Origin: Engraulis encrasicolus
Lineage: Eukaryota > Chordata > Actinopteri > Clupeiformes > Engraulidae
Length of the DNA: 64,000 bases
Assembly (NCBI RefSeq): GCF_034702125.1
Contig: NC_085868.1
Location: 42,955,047 to 43,019,046 of the forward strand
Reading direction: 5' to 3'
Made by a program: the position numbers and the translations under genes. This document shows positions 11,821-22,770 of this stretch, piece by piece. Under the pieces are notes generated by a model. The model had not been told where the DNA came from. It did no database searches and saw only the letters and a program-made list of their open reading frames with translations. Numbering within the stretch: position 1 is the stretch's first letter; each line of letters opens with the position of its first letter.

Positions 11821-12454
11821 ATGTTTTGTGCTTATACAACATACACGTACTATAGGCCTATTTTCCATTAATACATCTAATTCACCTACTGTAGAAAACA
11901 GAATGTAGAAAAATAAACAGAGGTGTCAAAAGTTTCAAAAGTAAAAGTAAAAAAGAAACTCAGTTTCCTTCCAACACAACTAACTTATCTGAGTAAACCC
12001 GTGTACTTGTCTTACGATCTAATTCTGCACTGGTTGGATCACGTTTTTGGTGGGTCCTTGTTAGGTTTTCAGTGTTTCTTAGTAACAACACAGTCTATCT
12101 ATCTCATCAGATACAATGAAGTAAATAGCGTAACAACAGCTATGTAATACCACGTGCTAGTGTGTGTCATTACACCACCAATGTGCTTTTACTTTTACTT
12201 TTTACACCTCTGAAAATAAAATGTATAAAATAACCAAGCCACCATAGTAGTTTCCACATTTCATGACCTTTAACTTGGGTAAATTACTGCGTAGATATAA
12301 ATTATAATATAACGGAACAGTAACTGTATTTCAACCTACTCGAACCTTCACATGCCTCAACTTAGAGAACTTTGATGTGAAGATTTAGAGAAATATCTCT
12401 CTGTCTGTCTCTGTCTCTCTCTCACTCTCCTACACACACATGGGTGGTTGACGT
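11821..12454. other. Non-coding stretch, nothing recognised
   Basis: AT-rich sequence with a short TCTGTCTC/CTCTCT run at about 12400-12425 next to the piggyBac-like MITE. Open frames are below 75 codons and lack motifs. Confidence 0.5.
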
Positions 12455-12458
12455 TTAA

Positions 12459-13029
12459 CCCTATCCAGACCGGGCTTTTTTGGCATACCTGGGACCGGGG
12501 GGGGGCTCTTTTGACCCCCCCCTCATAACTTGGGAACCGAATGGACTATGACCACCAAACTTGGAGGGGATGATCTTCAGCCAAAGATCTATGAATGACA
12601 TCAGTTTGGTGTCATTATTGGATATTATGACGTCATTATGACATCATTTCCTGATTTTATTGCCCAAAATGTCACCGTAATGTATTTTCCATCTAACTTG
12701 GGTAATGCATATCAATTTTGGTTATTATGTGCATCAGACCACTTCAAATGTTCACAAGGGTGTCTGATGCTAATGAAAATGTAAAAAAATATGAAAAGTG
12801 ATGACGAAGAGACTTAGATCAGTGATTTTTGGGCAGGTGTACCCGTCAGAAAACCGTTGCCATGGCAACAATAAAAATGATAGACCTAATCTTTTGGTAT
12901 CACATTGTAGCCAACTTCATTTTAGGAAAAGTCACAAAGTTTCGTAGTCATAGCTTTAGTCATTCAAGAGTTATACGACATCAAAGTTGGTGCGGGCACT
13001 TTTTGCCCCCCCCCCCGGTCTGGATAGGG
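12459..13029. mobile_element. piggyBac-like MITE with TTAA target duplication
   Basis: Perfect 16-bp inverted termini CCCTATCCAGACCGGG are flanked by TTAA on both sides (12455-12458 and 13030-13033). Poly-G/poly-C blocks sit directly inside each terminus. A CCC-starting terminus with TTAA targets is typical of piggyBac-type elements. There is no transposase, and the internal open frames are short and motif-free. Length is 571 bp. Confidence 0.88.
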
Positions 13030-13033
13030 TTAA

Positions 13034-13412
13034 GGGTGTAACGCAAAAAAAAAGTTTTTCCAATTCCTGAAAAAAACGATGGAAAAATTGGAAAAAAATA
13101 AATAAAAAAATAAAGCTCTTAGTGGTCTGTGGAATGTCGCCAAATTTTTGCCATTTTTTGGAAAATGTGTCCTGTGGTGTGACATTTCTGTAAGATACAA
13201 TGAAAGTATTAATATTCTTCACAAACATATCCCCCATGCTCTTTCTACTATTTTTCCTTTAAAGCAACACTCCGTTTTTGGACACAGGACCTCATTTCCG
13301 AGTCAGCCAGTGTTAGAAGTGTGTCCAGATTGTTTTTTGAAATTCCATACAGTCCTTGTAAAACCGCAGGTGGATGTTAGGCTAGCGCAAGTGATCCACT
13401 TTTGCTAGCACC

Positions 13413-13470
<58 letters not shown>

Positions 13471-15160
13471 CCTACCGTAGATGGATAGTTTTTTTCTCAT
13501 AGACCTTACATAAAATAATTGTTGCAAATCTCTTGACTAACCACCATTAGGCATGTTTCAGTGGAATCTGAGGTGAATTCGTAAGCCTATTTGTATTTCC
13601 ACATTTTGAAGGCACAACTTCTCTCTCTCTCTCTCTCGGTCTAATTTAGATCGCTTTCAAAAATCTTGAAAAGGACTCGCATTAGACTTGTAATGACATA
13701 GGCCAGCCCATTTTGGCCAGCCCTACTCGCAACTGATTCTAAATATGCAGTCAATTGCGGCCATAGTAGGCTATTGCTTTCTGATTGTGACCGTCTCGTT
13801 TTAAAACGCCCCTTGTTGGAAATATGCACCTCATTTAACGCATTTGAACTCGAAATTCAACTCGAAATTGGTGGGTATGCCTAGACTGTCCGCGAATGGA
13901 GGGAGAGGGAGGGAGCCGGCTTAGAGATTAACAAATGACATCAGTTTTAAACACATGGAGTTCTTGTGTGGCAGGTCAGGTGTTTGTAGTTTTGTGATGC
14001 AGCCGACTTGAAAAAAGAATGTTGGCTTCTGTAGCCTATGTGTAGGTTATCGAGCAGAACAGCAAAAGCCAATTAATTTGTTTGACTAACATCTGGCCCG
14101 GACTTTAATCACACATATTTCCCTGATTTCTCTGACCTCGTGCATATACGTGAGAGTACCATTTGATGGCAGTTTTTATTTTAATTTACATGAAGTTTTT
14201 GCATCCTCCGTGAACATGCTCCTTTCACTTCATCCCTTAGACACGCACACACAACACAAACACACACGCAGGCACACACACACGCACAAACACACACACA
14301 TTCCACTACCAAACTACCCCTAACAGCAATTATACACCTGTCATATGTCTCACTTAAAATTGAGCCTTTGTTCCTACAAATGCACTGGATTCATTTCACT
14401 GGCGAGAACGGCGAGTTTAGAGCCATTAATGCTCCCAGAAGCTGAGGGTTTAATGCCATTAGTGACAGGTCGAATGCTTAATCATCCCTCTGTTTGGTAT
14501 TGATTTGCCATTAGGTGGTTACTATTTAACGCCAAAATTGTATGGGGCTCTGAGAGCAGCCACACATCACCTCTTACAGTAATCGAGGGAGCAGAATGAA
14601 TGACCTTGAGCGTAGTGCTGCGGTCGTACTCAGCAGTGGATTCAATGCTCTCCCCTTCAGGAGGGCTACTGAATCACAGTGACAAAAACAAAACCTCAAG
14701 CAATTGGGGAAAGGCATGGTGAGCAGCAAAGTGGGCAGGCCTTTGAGTTCTTTGACATGAATGTATTATGTTGGTTTCATTCTGTACTACACATTTGTTA
14801 TAGCCGACAATGCAGAACAAAACAACTCAGTCTGATAATTGTTTTAACTGCACACTCATACAAAATGGCCATGACAGTGCAATTAAAGCAGTTTTTAAAG
14901 CAGGTTTTTTCCCTTCCTGTCTGCCTTAGATAACACACAGCCAGTTTGTAGGCAGGCTAATAGAAAACAAACTAAGAACTCAGACACAAGGGCAGATGTT
15001 TTTTTCTATGGCAACCAGTCCAAGCCCTAAATTATAGATTTAACGATTCATTTAAAGTATTTCCCATGTCTTTTAAGATGACTGATGATCTATGACTCCC
15101 ATTTGTTATGGTTAAGAATGAGGGTAGGTCAACCCAGGTTTCTTGGCTTCACTTAATTTT
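13034..15160. other. Non-coding stretch with microsatellites
   Basis: No gene recognised. It holds a (GATA)n tract at about 13413-13470, a short (CT)n at about 13620-13637 and a CA-rich stretch at about 14240-14300. Remaining open frames are under 90 codons without motifs. Confidence 0.55.
13413..13470. repeat. (GATA)n microsatellite
   Basis: About 14 uninterrupted copies of the tetranucleotide AGAT/GATA. Confidence 0.97.
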
Positions 15161-15162
15161 TG

Positions 15163-15240
15163 CCTTTTTTCCACTGCCGGTTTTCTGGAAGGCCGGCAGC
15201 TCGACACAGCACGACTCGGCCACCACTTTTTGCTTTTCTT
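15163..15240. mobile_element. Single arm of a palindromic MITE (TTTTCCACTGC family)
   Basis: TTTTTTCCACTGCCGGTTTTC, the central AGCTCGACACAGC and GCCACCACTTTTTGCTTTTC match one arm of the palindromic element at 23811-23976. Only one arm is present, then poly-T begins at about 15239, so this is a truncated copy. Confidence 0.65.
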
Positions 15241-17460
15241 TTTTTTTTTAAGTAAAATTTTATTGAAGGAAAGTTTCGTAATACAGGATGTACATTGTGA
15301 CACATCCTTCTTTTTTCTTCTTTTTCAAACAAGGAACCCAGTCCTACCCAAACCCACCCTACCCACTGGCCCTCATTTATCAAACTTGCTTAGAAACCTT
15401 CGTAGAAACGTGCACAGATGTCGTCGTACGACAAGGCTCACGTGAGATTTATTAAACATGTGTACCTCTCCAATCTCATTGTAAGAGCCAGCAGCTGTTG
15501 ATAAATCCCGCAGCTGAAATCCATCGTAATTAGCCTAATCACGCCTCCCATAAAAGAAGGCCTAGAGGCCGCACCTCTAGAATTCACGACATGGATGCAC
15601 GAAAGACGGCAAAGAAGCGCAACTTTAGTGAGTCAGAAATTGACACCCTAACAGCCGAGGTGGAGAAACACCGCCTTGTGCTGTTTTGGAAGCCTGAAAT
15701 CAGGCATAAAATCAACCCAAAAAAACCAAACATGGAAACAAATATCGGCGGCTGTCAACAGCGTTGTCGAGGTCAAGCGCACACCAGACGAGGTTTGTTT
15801 CCCCTCTACTGTGATTAAAAACGGCAAATGAAATTAAACCTAAAACTAAAGTAGAACCTACATTTAAATTATAATTGAATATAAGACTTAAGTATTTAGA
15901 TTTTTTTAAATTGAATCCAAAACTAATGTCATTTCAACGTAATTAAATCCTAGACGTTTTTTTTTTAATCCAATTAGATCTGGAAAAACTGGTCGGACCT
16001 GAAACTGGCCACGAAAAGAAAGGTCGCCGCTGCCAGACGCAGCATGGATCAAACTGGTGGGAGCAGTTCCGATCCAGGCTTGTCACTGTCTGCTTTGGAG
16101 GAGAGGGTGGCCGGTCTAAAGCTGGGCTTACACTGTGCGACTTTTGCCCCGATTTTGCCCCGATTTGGCACTCGCACGACTTTTTGAGAGTCGGGCCGAT
16201 TTCTTGCTCAATCGCAGGTCAATCGTGAGTCTCGCATCGTGCAGTGTACATGGGGTAACGACAAGCGATTTCGCCTCACGATCGTGCAATCGCAGGGTCG
16301 CAAGAAAATCAAAACGGTTTGAAATTCTGGTCGTGGCTCGTGCGTAAATCGCAGAGTTAAAGCAGTGCTACGACCCGATTTGACAGTTCACATGCACAAA
16401 TGAATAGGGTCGTGCGATTCGCTGTCGAGCGCGACCTCATCTCCACCTCAGGTGCGCATATGTTCCCTCCTCTGCAGACCGGGGAACATGCCTGTCGCGT
16501 CGTATGGCCGAAGCTTTTCGCTCGCATCCGACTGTCGGCTCGTGTAGTGTGAGGACGTGAGTCGTGAGTTGTGATAGTCCGGGAGCCGTGGGGTTGAACC
16601 CAGATTTCTTTGATAAAGTTTTTTTTTTTGCTTTATCTGATAGATTTTAGGCAAGTCTTCAAGATTTCAGACGATGCCCGGTGATATCCCTTGAGCATTT
16701 CCAGATTTTGAGCCTTTATTGTCCCATAAATGCAAAGTATGACAAAAAACTAAAGACACCTAATATTACTGTGAATAATGTTACAAAATTTACCAAATTG
16801 CTTATATTACCTGAAAAACATTCACATTGGACTGCCTTAACACTGCCCTTATTGAAACAAACTCAATATGGGGTAATAATTAACCCTTTCATAACAGCAA
16901 TCTCACAAAGAAGGCGAGACACTGTAGGTGAATAGGGTATTTTTTTAACTTGCAGATATCAATATGAAACTTTATCAGATGATTACTCGTATGAATTGGA
17001 GAAAAAAATGTATTACAAGTTTTCTATATTTTATGTTTAAATATGCTAATTAGGCTATTATCTAATTAAATATGCACTAATTTGCATATATTTTGATGCA
17101 ATGAATCTGACCACCTGAAAATGCCAGCTTCAAAAGTCCTTTTGTATTTTGTTAATATCGTACATGCAAGAATATTTACTGTGGTTAATTGTGGCTTTCT
17201 CCTTTTGTTATCCAGGTACAGAGAAAATACTGCTAATAACCTTAAAAAATGCGATTTCGGCCTATTTTTATGCATTTAGTTATATAAATCAGGTCATGAA
17301 TGACAAATCAAGAAATGCCTCAGTAAAAACATTCACAACATTGCTTAGAATAAGACTGTAAAGTATGAAACGGATTGTGCATTATGAGATCCCGCATAAC
17401 ATCACATCATGACAACATACATGACAACATCGCCGGTAGGTAGCCTACCACAAATAGCCA

Positions 17461-17497
17461 ACATAAAAGAACCCCCCCCCCCTCCCCCCCAAAAAAA
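17461..17497. repeat. Poly-C tract
   Basis: A run of C with one T, followed by poly-A. It produces a spurious glycine-rich frame on the minus strand. Confidence 0.9.
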
Positions 17498-17569
17498 GAA
17501 TAACAGAGTGTCGGGGTAACTGGTGAGCAGTCGTTGGCTGTTCCAAAAGATGAGTAAAGAAATGACATA

Positions 17570-17706
17570 CATCCAGTGTATCCAGACTGGTATTGAATGA
17601 TCACTTAAATCCATAAAGCCATCAAATAAGATCTGTACATGCATTTAAATTTACACAGAAAGACCTATATACACTGCAACATACAGTACCGCACGCTCAG
17701 AGACAG

Positions 17707-17753
<47 letters not shown>

Positions 17754-17935
17754 AACATAGGAAAACAGCTATACATTATATATACTGTTGAGTCAAAAAA
17801 TTAAGTCAATCCAGTGTATCCTGACTGGTATTAAATGATCACTTAAAAGTCCATAAAGCCATCAAATAAGACATGTACATGCATTTAAATTCGCACAGAA
17901 AGACCTATCTACACCTATACAACATACAGAGTCCT
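17570..17935 (+). repeat. Direct ~120-bp repeat flanking a (GA)n tract
   Basis: Sequence at about 17570-17690 (ATCCAGTGTATCCAGACTGG through CATGCATTTAAATT and AGAAAGACCTAT) recurs at about 17811-17935 with few changes. Between the copies lies a (GA)n tract at about 17713-17748. This looks like a local tandem duplication inside the insert. Confidence 0.85.
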
Positions 17936-17982
17936 TAACACCTAAAACACCTATGCCTACATTATATACACTACATGCACAC

Positions 17983-17991
17983 GCACGCGCG

Positions 17992-18074
<83 letters not shown>
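17983..18074. repeat. (GC)n and (AC)n microsatellite
   Basis: A short alternating GC run (about 17985-18000) passes into about 37 AC repeats. Long Cys-Val and His-Thr frames here are artefacts. The tract lies just downstream of the minus-strand XPG/CXC frame. Confidence 0.97.
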
Positions 18075-18079
<5 letters not shown>

Positions 18080-18080
18080 C

Positions 18081-18770
18081 TCACACAACATTTTGTCGGC
18101 AGCATCCCAGCCGAAAACATGCACAGAAAATGGTGCAAGGCACACTGTTTACAGCACAGCGACATTTCTTAGAATTGCAGGGGCTTTTACTCTTGCAGCC
18201 ACATCTGATCATCTGTAAAATGTGGTCTGGTGCCATTTTGACATTTTCTGGAACACTTATTGGTATCAGTGCTTTGTTGCATGGGTCTTTCTTCCATCCA
18301 AATGCTTCAGGAGATAGTTCAGGTGGAATGTGAACCAATGTCCTCCACAATATTGCTTGAAAATGAGCCCTTTTCACATTCTCAAGAAATGCCTCTGTTG
18401 TTGGTGGAAGAGCAGCCAGGTTAGGTGAAGACAACCTTGTATTCAACCTTGTATGTGACATGCTGATACTGTCTGGAATGCCATAACATGCCGACACAAA
18501 GTTAGTGGCCTCACTGGAAAGTTGTTGGAATGGTGCCAGCACATTACCAATTGATGTCAAGTGATATCCAGCTTTTAGGGTCTTGATAACAAAGCCTTTA
18601 CCAATACCAAAATAGGATGCCGCAGTGTCACACCCTGATATGACATGGGCTGGTAAAAGGTCAATTACAATGTCATTTTGTGGATTTACATTTTTATTTT
18701 TATCTCTTTCCATGTTAATACGACCACCACTGAAATTATGTACTTTGTAGGCAAACAAATAATCAGCCAA
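18081..18770 (-). CDS. Transposon-borne protein: XPG-like H3TH part plus CXC cysteine domain
   Basis: This 229-codon frame carries LLPAHVISGCDTAASYFGIGKG at residues ~38-59. It parallels the helix-3-turn-helix loop of XPG/FEN nucleases (GCD.. then GiGk), which grips DNA next to the metal site. The C-terminus (about residues 188-226) is a tight cysteine cluster starting RCGCKSKSPC and ending ACFRLGCC: CxC, x5, C, x4, CxC, x6, C, x3, CxC, x4, CC. That spacing resembles one Tesmin/TSO1-type CXC motif, a zinc-binding DNA-contact module. The N-terminal XPG-I half (HEEADTR, VDTD) is absent upstream; a GTAAGT on the minus strand near 18788 could be a splice signal but no upstream exon was recognised. 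A related N-terminal half lies broken at 975-1262. The frame is 5'-partial. A nuclease role is inferred only from family architecture. Confidence 0.7.
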   Translation of the reverse strand: MADYLFAYKVHNFSGGRINMERDKNKNVNPQNDIVIDLLPAHVISGCDTAASYFGIGKGFVIKTLKAGYHLTSIGNVLAPFQQLSSEATNFVSACYGIPDSISMSHTRLNTRLSSPNLAALPPTTEAFLENVKRAHFQAILWRTLVHIPPELSPEAFGWKKDPCNKALIPISVPENVKMAPDHILQMIRCGCKSKSPCNSKKCRCAVNSVPCTIFCACFRLGCCRQNVV

Positions 18771-20174
18771 AAATTATGTAATTATTACTTACAATTTTTA
18801 TTTTGTGTTACAACAGCACAGGAAGAGTAAATAGCAATGTATGAAATGGTGAAATTCTGTGTTGAATTAGTAATCCTTTTTGGGTATGTCTGAGCTGACA
18901 CCACCAATATTCGCCTAAATGTTACATATTTCTGCTTGACAAACAGCTAGTTATGTAATTGTCTAAAATGTATTTGGTACGAGGACACTTTCTCCACTTT
19001 GATGTGACAGGCCTACCACCCAGAATGCTCTATGGTTAATCATAGTGCAGTTATGAAGCTGTCAAAAGCTTGCGGGCTATGGCTGCAGCGAAATCAACAT
19101 GAAAGGGTTAATATCTGAAATTGGCACATCACCCACTCTTATCCTGATGGGTAAGTGTTGGACAACTACAAACAGCAAAACCAAACAACCCACTATGAGA
19201 TATAAAGCCACGTTTGGCGAAATGTTGGCCTTTGTGTCTCCGACTTGGAAAATCAGGCTTTTTGGGTGAATGCCCCGCCCCTAAACATGCATGACCCCAC
19301 CCCCACTGATGTCCATACCTCACCACCTGTTCTTATACTCATCCTACCATGTAAACAAACACAAAATAAGTATGGTATAGGGTATTTGGTCAGCATAACA
19401 TGAATTGGGAGCCAAACACTGTTGTAATCTATGGCTGCAGCACATCAAGCATAAAAGGCTCAATATCTGAAAATGCTCAAGGGATATCACCGGGCATCGT
19501 CTGGAATCTTAATAGGTACACCTTAAGCAACCACAAACTGCAAAGAAAAAAACTTTATCAGACGAAACTGGGTTCGGCTGATATTTGGCTTTTGGCTGCC
19601 GGACTATGAACTTTTAAACAGTGAAATTCCATCGTGCAGTGTGAGCAGAAGCTTAAGACCCACGAGTGAAAATACCGCACAGTGTATTCCCGACTTAATA
19701 GGCCCTACGTCCATCTCCGGCGTGCCGGGTGGGGTAGACACCGATGCGCCCGTATCAGAGCTTGACAATGGTAAGAATGACTGCACAATCAAGAAGCTTA
19801 AATTACACAGTTGCTTTAATATTCAACACAAATTAAATTCAGTAATTAAAGCATGTTTTTATTGACAGATGAATCCAACATGGTGTCTGTTGAGCCGGAT
19901 ATGGAAGGCGCCAGGTCTTCGTCCATGTCAGCACCTGCCACTGCTCCCCGGTCTGCAATATCACAGCTTCCTCCTCCGGCGGTTTTAACCACTGAGGTCC
20001 TGGATGAACAGACGGAAATTGTTAAGTGGATGGCGGCATTGACCAAAACAATGCAATCCATTGACGGCACATTAAAAGAAATGCACGAAACACTCAAGTC
20101 GCAAAATAAATGAATATATGTTCAAAAATTGTTGTTCTTGTTTCACATTGAATAACCGACGCTTACCAAAAGTG

Positions 20175-21542
20175 TCAGAATCGTGCGATTATTTCCTCTC
20201 TCCTCCTGTGCGCTCTGGGATGTGCTGGCAGGTAGTAGGGATCTATGTGCATGGGGTCCTCTGGGTGTATCTCGGGAAAAGGTAGTCCATTCTTTAGCGC
20301 AATGTTATGGAGGATCCCGCATGCAATAACAATCTTGCACACCTTTTCCGGCATATACAGGAGAGTACCCCCTGCCGTCGACAGGCAGAGCCACCTGCCC
20401 TTAAGGAGGCCTATGCACCTCTCCACAGTTGCACGTGTGCGTATATGCGCAGTGTTGAAACGCCTCTCCTGGTCGGTGTTAGGATGCGCAAGAGGGGTAA
20501 TTAAGAATTCGCTGAATACCTATGGACATAACATGAATGGTTTGGTCAGGTGGCCAACGTAAAGGTAGCCCTACAAGTACCAAAACCTCCTTTTCCTTTC
20601 AACACAAGTAAAAAGTGCAAATGCATGAAAAAATGAGGCGATTCATTACACAAGACATAATTAAACAAAATGATTCCCATGGGACGCACAAGATTCTGAC
20701 ATAGCATTTGGGTTTTCATCTTTCGGCTTTTTTCAGCAACACACAGCCACCCCATTAGTTACAATGGAATAACCGGTGTAAGATTACATTTAACACCATA
20801 AATGTAGGCTCTACTACTACTTTAACTATGGCCATCACTGGTTGCTTGTGCTACGTTTTCAGTGTGCCCAACACACCGAGGAGATGACTCCAACCGCGCA
20901 GTTCGCCTCCCTCTAACCGAGTGCCGGCGATGCTGTTCTGCAATATGAATGAATCATGTGTGCCCCCAGGCCACCGGGCTACCATGTTCAGGAGAGACAT
21001 GTTCTCGTTGCATATGATCTGCACATTGATGGAGTGGTAGCGTTTGCCATTGACATATACGTAATCATCAACGGATGGTGGTTTCAGGCGAACATGGGTA
21101 CAATCAATTGCTCCTATGACGTCCGCAAAGTCAGCAATCTCATAAAATGCCATTTTAATCACCGTTTGCTGAGCATCATCATAGGGAAATTGAATGAACC
21201 TGCCAGCCAGGGAATTGATAGCCCTTAGCACGGCTGGCATGGTTCGGCTGAGTGTTGGCTGGGAAATACCAGATCGGTCCCCTATCTCTCTCTGAAACGA
21301 GCCAGTGGCCAGGGATCCCAGGGTGGACAGCACCTGCACACGTGTATGGCATGGGAGCGCCGGGTGTTACGCCTTAATTGCGGTTCTAATAAATCGCAGA
21401 GCTCCATCAGGAGATGTCTCGGGAGACGGAAACGGCTCATGAGCCAATCGTCACTTTCTCTGAAAAAATCTCGCCGGTCACGAAACAGTCTCTCGCGCCT
21501 GATACGCGCGTTCAGGTCCTCTGATAGCCCCACATCTGTCAT
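20175..21542 (-). pseudogene. PIF/Harbinger (HARBI1-like) DDE transposase, frameshifted
   Basis: Three pieces on the minus strand together give most of a HARBI1-type transposase. 21542-~21340 encodes the N-terminal part (RDRRDFFRESDDWLMSRFRL). After a frameshift near 21340, 21339-20851 carries a helix-turn-helix (RSGISQPTLSRTM) and two catalytic acids (D79 in GAIDCTH and D129 in GGTHDS). 20506-20175 carries the third, in ATVERCIGLLKGRW, then the conserved ACGILHNIA helix. Between the last two pieces about 360 bp do not match. They have GT on the donor side near 20878 and a CATAG acceptor near 20529, so an intron is possible, but a frame slip is still needed after the acceptor. The D,D,E residues survive, but the gene as it stands cannot make a full protein. 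It faces the Myb gene tail to tail (about 60 bp apart). Confidence 0.85.
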
Positions 21543-21815
21543 AGTCTCGCCATTACCGCGCCGCCAGAATCACCTCTTAAATAGGCAGCTGAATAATGAA
21601 CCACCTATCACGTCACATCACAAAATACTCTTCCAACAGACTTGGGCTAGGCTTACTTGTTTTTGGCACCTTCGTGATGACCACAGGTATCATGGGACAT
21701 CTTCATGTGCTCAACAGTCATTGGGTAACGCAGTCCGTCAGCCGCTGCTAACTGGCTGCCATCTGTTTAATAATTTTCTGGCCTCTTTGTGTCATCAGTG
21801 ACCAAATAACGCCAT

Positions 21816-22002
21816 ATTGGCTACGTTTACATGAGACATTTAATTCAGAATTAACTCACTTTAATTCTGACTAAAGCTTAATTCTGCTTTGAAAACGTCA
21901 TGTAAACACGGAATTAAATGAACGATCAAAGTAAACTCAATAGAACTATCTAATTTGAAATTATTAATTCGGAATTAAAAATGCCATGTAAACATGTAAA
22001 AT
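21816..22002. mobile_element. Partial MITE with CATGTAAAC-type ends
   Basis: GGCTACGTTTACATGAGAC on the left is mirrored by GCCATGTAAACATG on the right, with AATTC/GAATT-rich palindromic sequence between. The right end lacks the full complement of the left (no CGTAGCC), so the copy is truncated or the boundary is uncertain. Confidence 0.5.
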
Positions 22003-22379
22003 GGTCTCAATCATGTCTCTGTCCTGGTTTGGCATGGTGGTGTTGTTAATGACATGGTGATGTTAACTGTCATTGTCATGGAATAGTAATGGGAGAGGAA
22101 GGAGGAGACCTCTGGGTCATTCCACACCAAATCACGGAATCATCCTGCACCACCATCTCAGATTTGGCTGAAAAAAATCAAGGACGTTCACACACTTCCC
22201 AATAAAAGAAAAATCATCATATCGTGGTCATTTAAATAAAACGCAAGCTGATTCTCTCTTGAAGTGTATTGCCCTTTTTTCTCATCCTTTTCATGAAGGT
22301 GTTTCATAAAATGTTAAGTCCACACAATATTATAACTGAAGCTGGTTTTTTCGGTGGTGAACATATAAAACACCACCAT

Positions 22380-22762
22380 TAGGGATGCACGATGTATCGG
22401 CCAGATGTATCGGTATCGGCCGATATTTGACATTTCTCAACACATCGGACATCGGTCTGATGGGTAAAACTGGGCCGATGTTAACGCCGATGTTTTTTTT
22501 TATATGTTATGGTTCTTAAAGACTGGACTTGACGGTGACTTTCACTGTTTGTCTTCTATTTTGTCTCTATTTTTTATCTAATTATCACAGGGAGTTAAAA
22601 AGTGTTTTTGGAAATAAGAGGACATTCAAAAATTCTGTTTGTTTGCATCATTGTCATCTCTTTTTAAAAAAAAGAAAAGAAAAACATTGGTTATGGGCCA
22701 AAACCGCAATATCATAATCGGATATCGGTATCGGCCGAATTTTTTGACATCGTGCATCCCTA
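22380..22762. mobile_element. hAT-type MITE with TAGGGATGCACGAT termini
   Basis: Inverted termini TAGGGATGCACGAT and ATCGTGCATCCCTA are flanked by a perfect 8-bp duplication ACCACCAT at 22372-22379 and 22763-22770. Subterminal repeats of CCGATATCGG type are visible at both ends. At 383 bp it has no transposase. The 8-bp target identifies the hAT superfamily. Confidence 0.92.
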
Positions 22763-22770
22763 ACCACCAT

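Larger units (their letters stand above)
16120..19695. mobile_element. TAA-flanked inverted-repeat element carrying an XPG-like/CXC gene
   Basis: The left end AGCTGGGCTTACACTGTGCG and the right end (read inward, AGTCGGGAATACACTGTGCG) match at 16 of 20 positions. TAA is duplicated at 16117-16119 and 19696-19698, and removing the insert restores the Myb reading frame (..VAGL|IGPT..). Inverted homology also covers about 16575-16740 against 19435-19600 (around GAACCCAG, GATAAAGTTTTTTT and GATGCCCGGTGATATCCC). This could be long subterminal repeats of one element, or a second element (about 16596-19575) nested in a MITE. The interior carries the minus-strand gene at 18081-18770 plus microsatellites. 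A 3-bp target fits Harbinger (TWA), and the gene content recalls Academ, reported with 3-4 bp targets and an XPG domain. Superfamily is unresolved. Confidence 0.75.
15591..20113 (+). pseudogene. Harbinger Myb/SANT-like DNA-binding protein gene, interrupted
   Basis: Three exons can be read. Exon 1 (15591-15792) starts at ATG and encodes KKRNFSESEIDTL and a VEKHRLVLF helix, typical of the Myb/SANT protein that partners the Harbinger transposase in binding the element ends. A one-base frameshift in the A-run near 15720 is needed to continue into TWKQISAAVNSVVEVKRTPDE. Exon 2 begins at 15978 after an AG acceptor with the helix KNWSDLKLATKRKVAAARR and runs to 16119. It is broken there by the 3.6 kb insert and resumes at 19699 with GPTSISGVPGG up to 19770 (GT donor). 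Exon 3 (19869-20113) joins in phase and ends with a predicted coiled helix (EIVKWMAALTKTMQSIDGTL) and a stop. The insert and frameshift make it non-functional. Exon borders are inferred from GT/AG signals and frame continuity. Confidence 0.85.
15370..21542. mobile_element. Decayed PIF/Harbinger transposon with internal insertion
   Basis: The left end is CCCTCATTTATCAAA, shared with the 6524-7796 derivative. Inside are the two genes usual for Harbinger: a Myb/SANT-like protein on plus (15591-20113, split by an insert) and a HARBI1-like transposase on minus (20175-21542), transcribed toward each other. I could not find the opposite terminus (a TTTGATAAATGAGGG end) beyond 21542, so that end is lost or diverged before the MITE-like sequence starting near 21816. 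Removing the 16120-19695 insert leaves about 2.6 kb up to 21542, a plausible core size. Confidence 0.8.

Noticed and set aside
13413..13470. Regularly spaced repeats as a CRISPR array
   Set aside because: Simple GATA microsatellite with no spacers in a eukaryotic background.
17862..18333. Several Cys-Val or His-Thr frames on both strands
   Set aside because: They are translations of the (AC)n tract.
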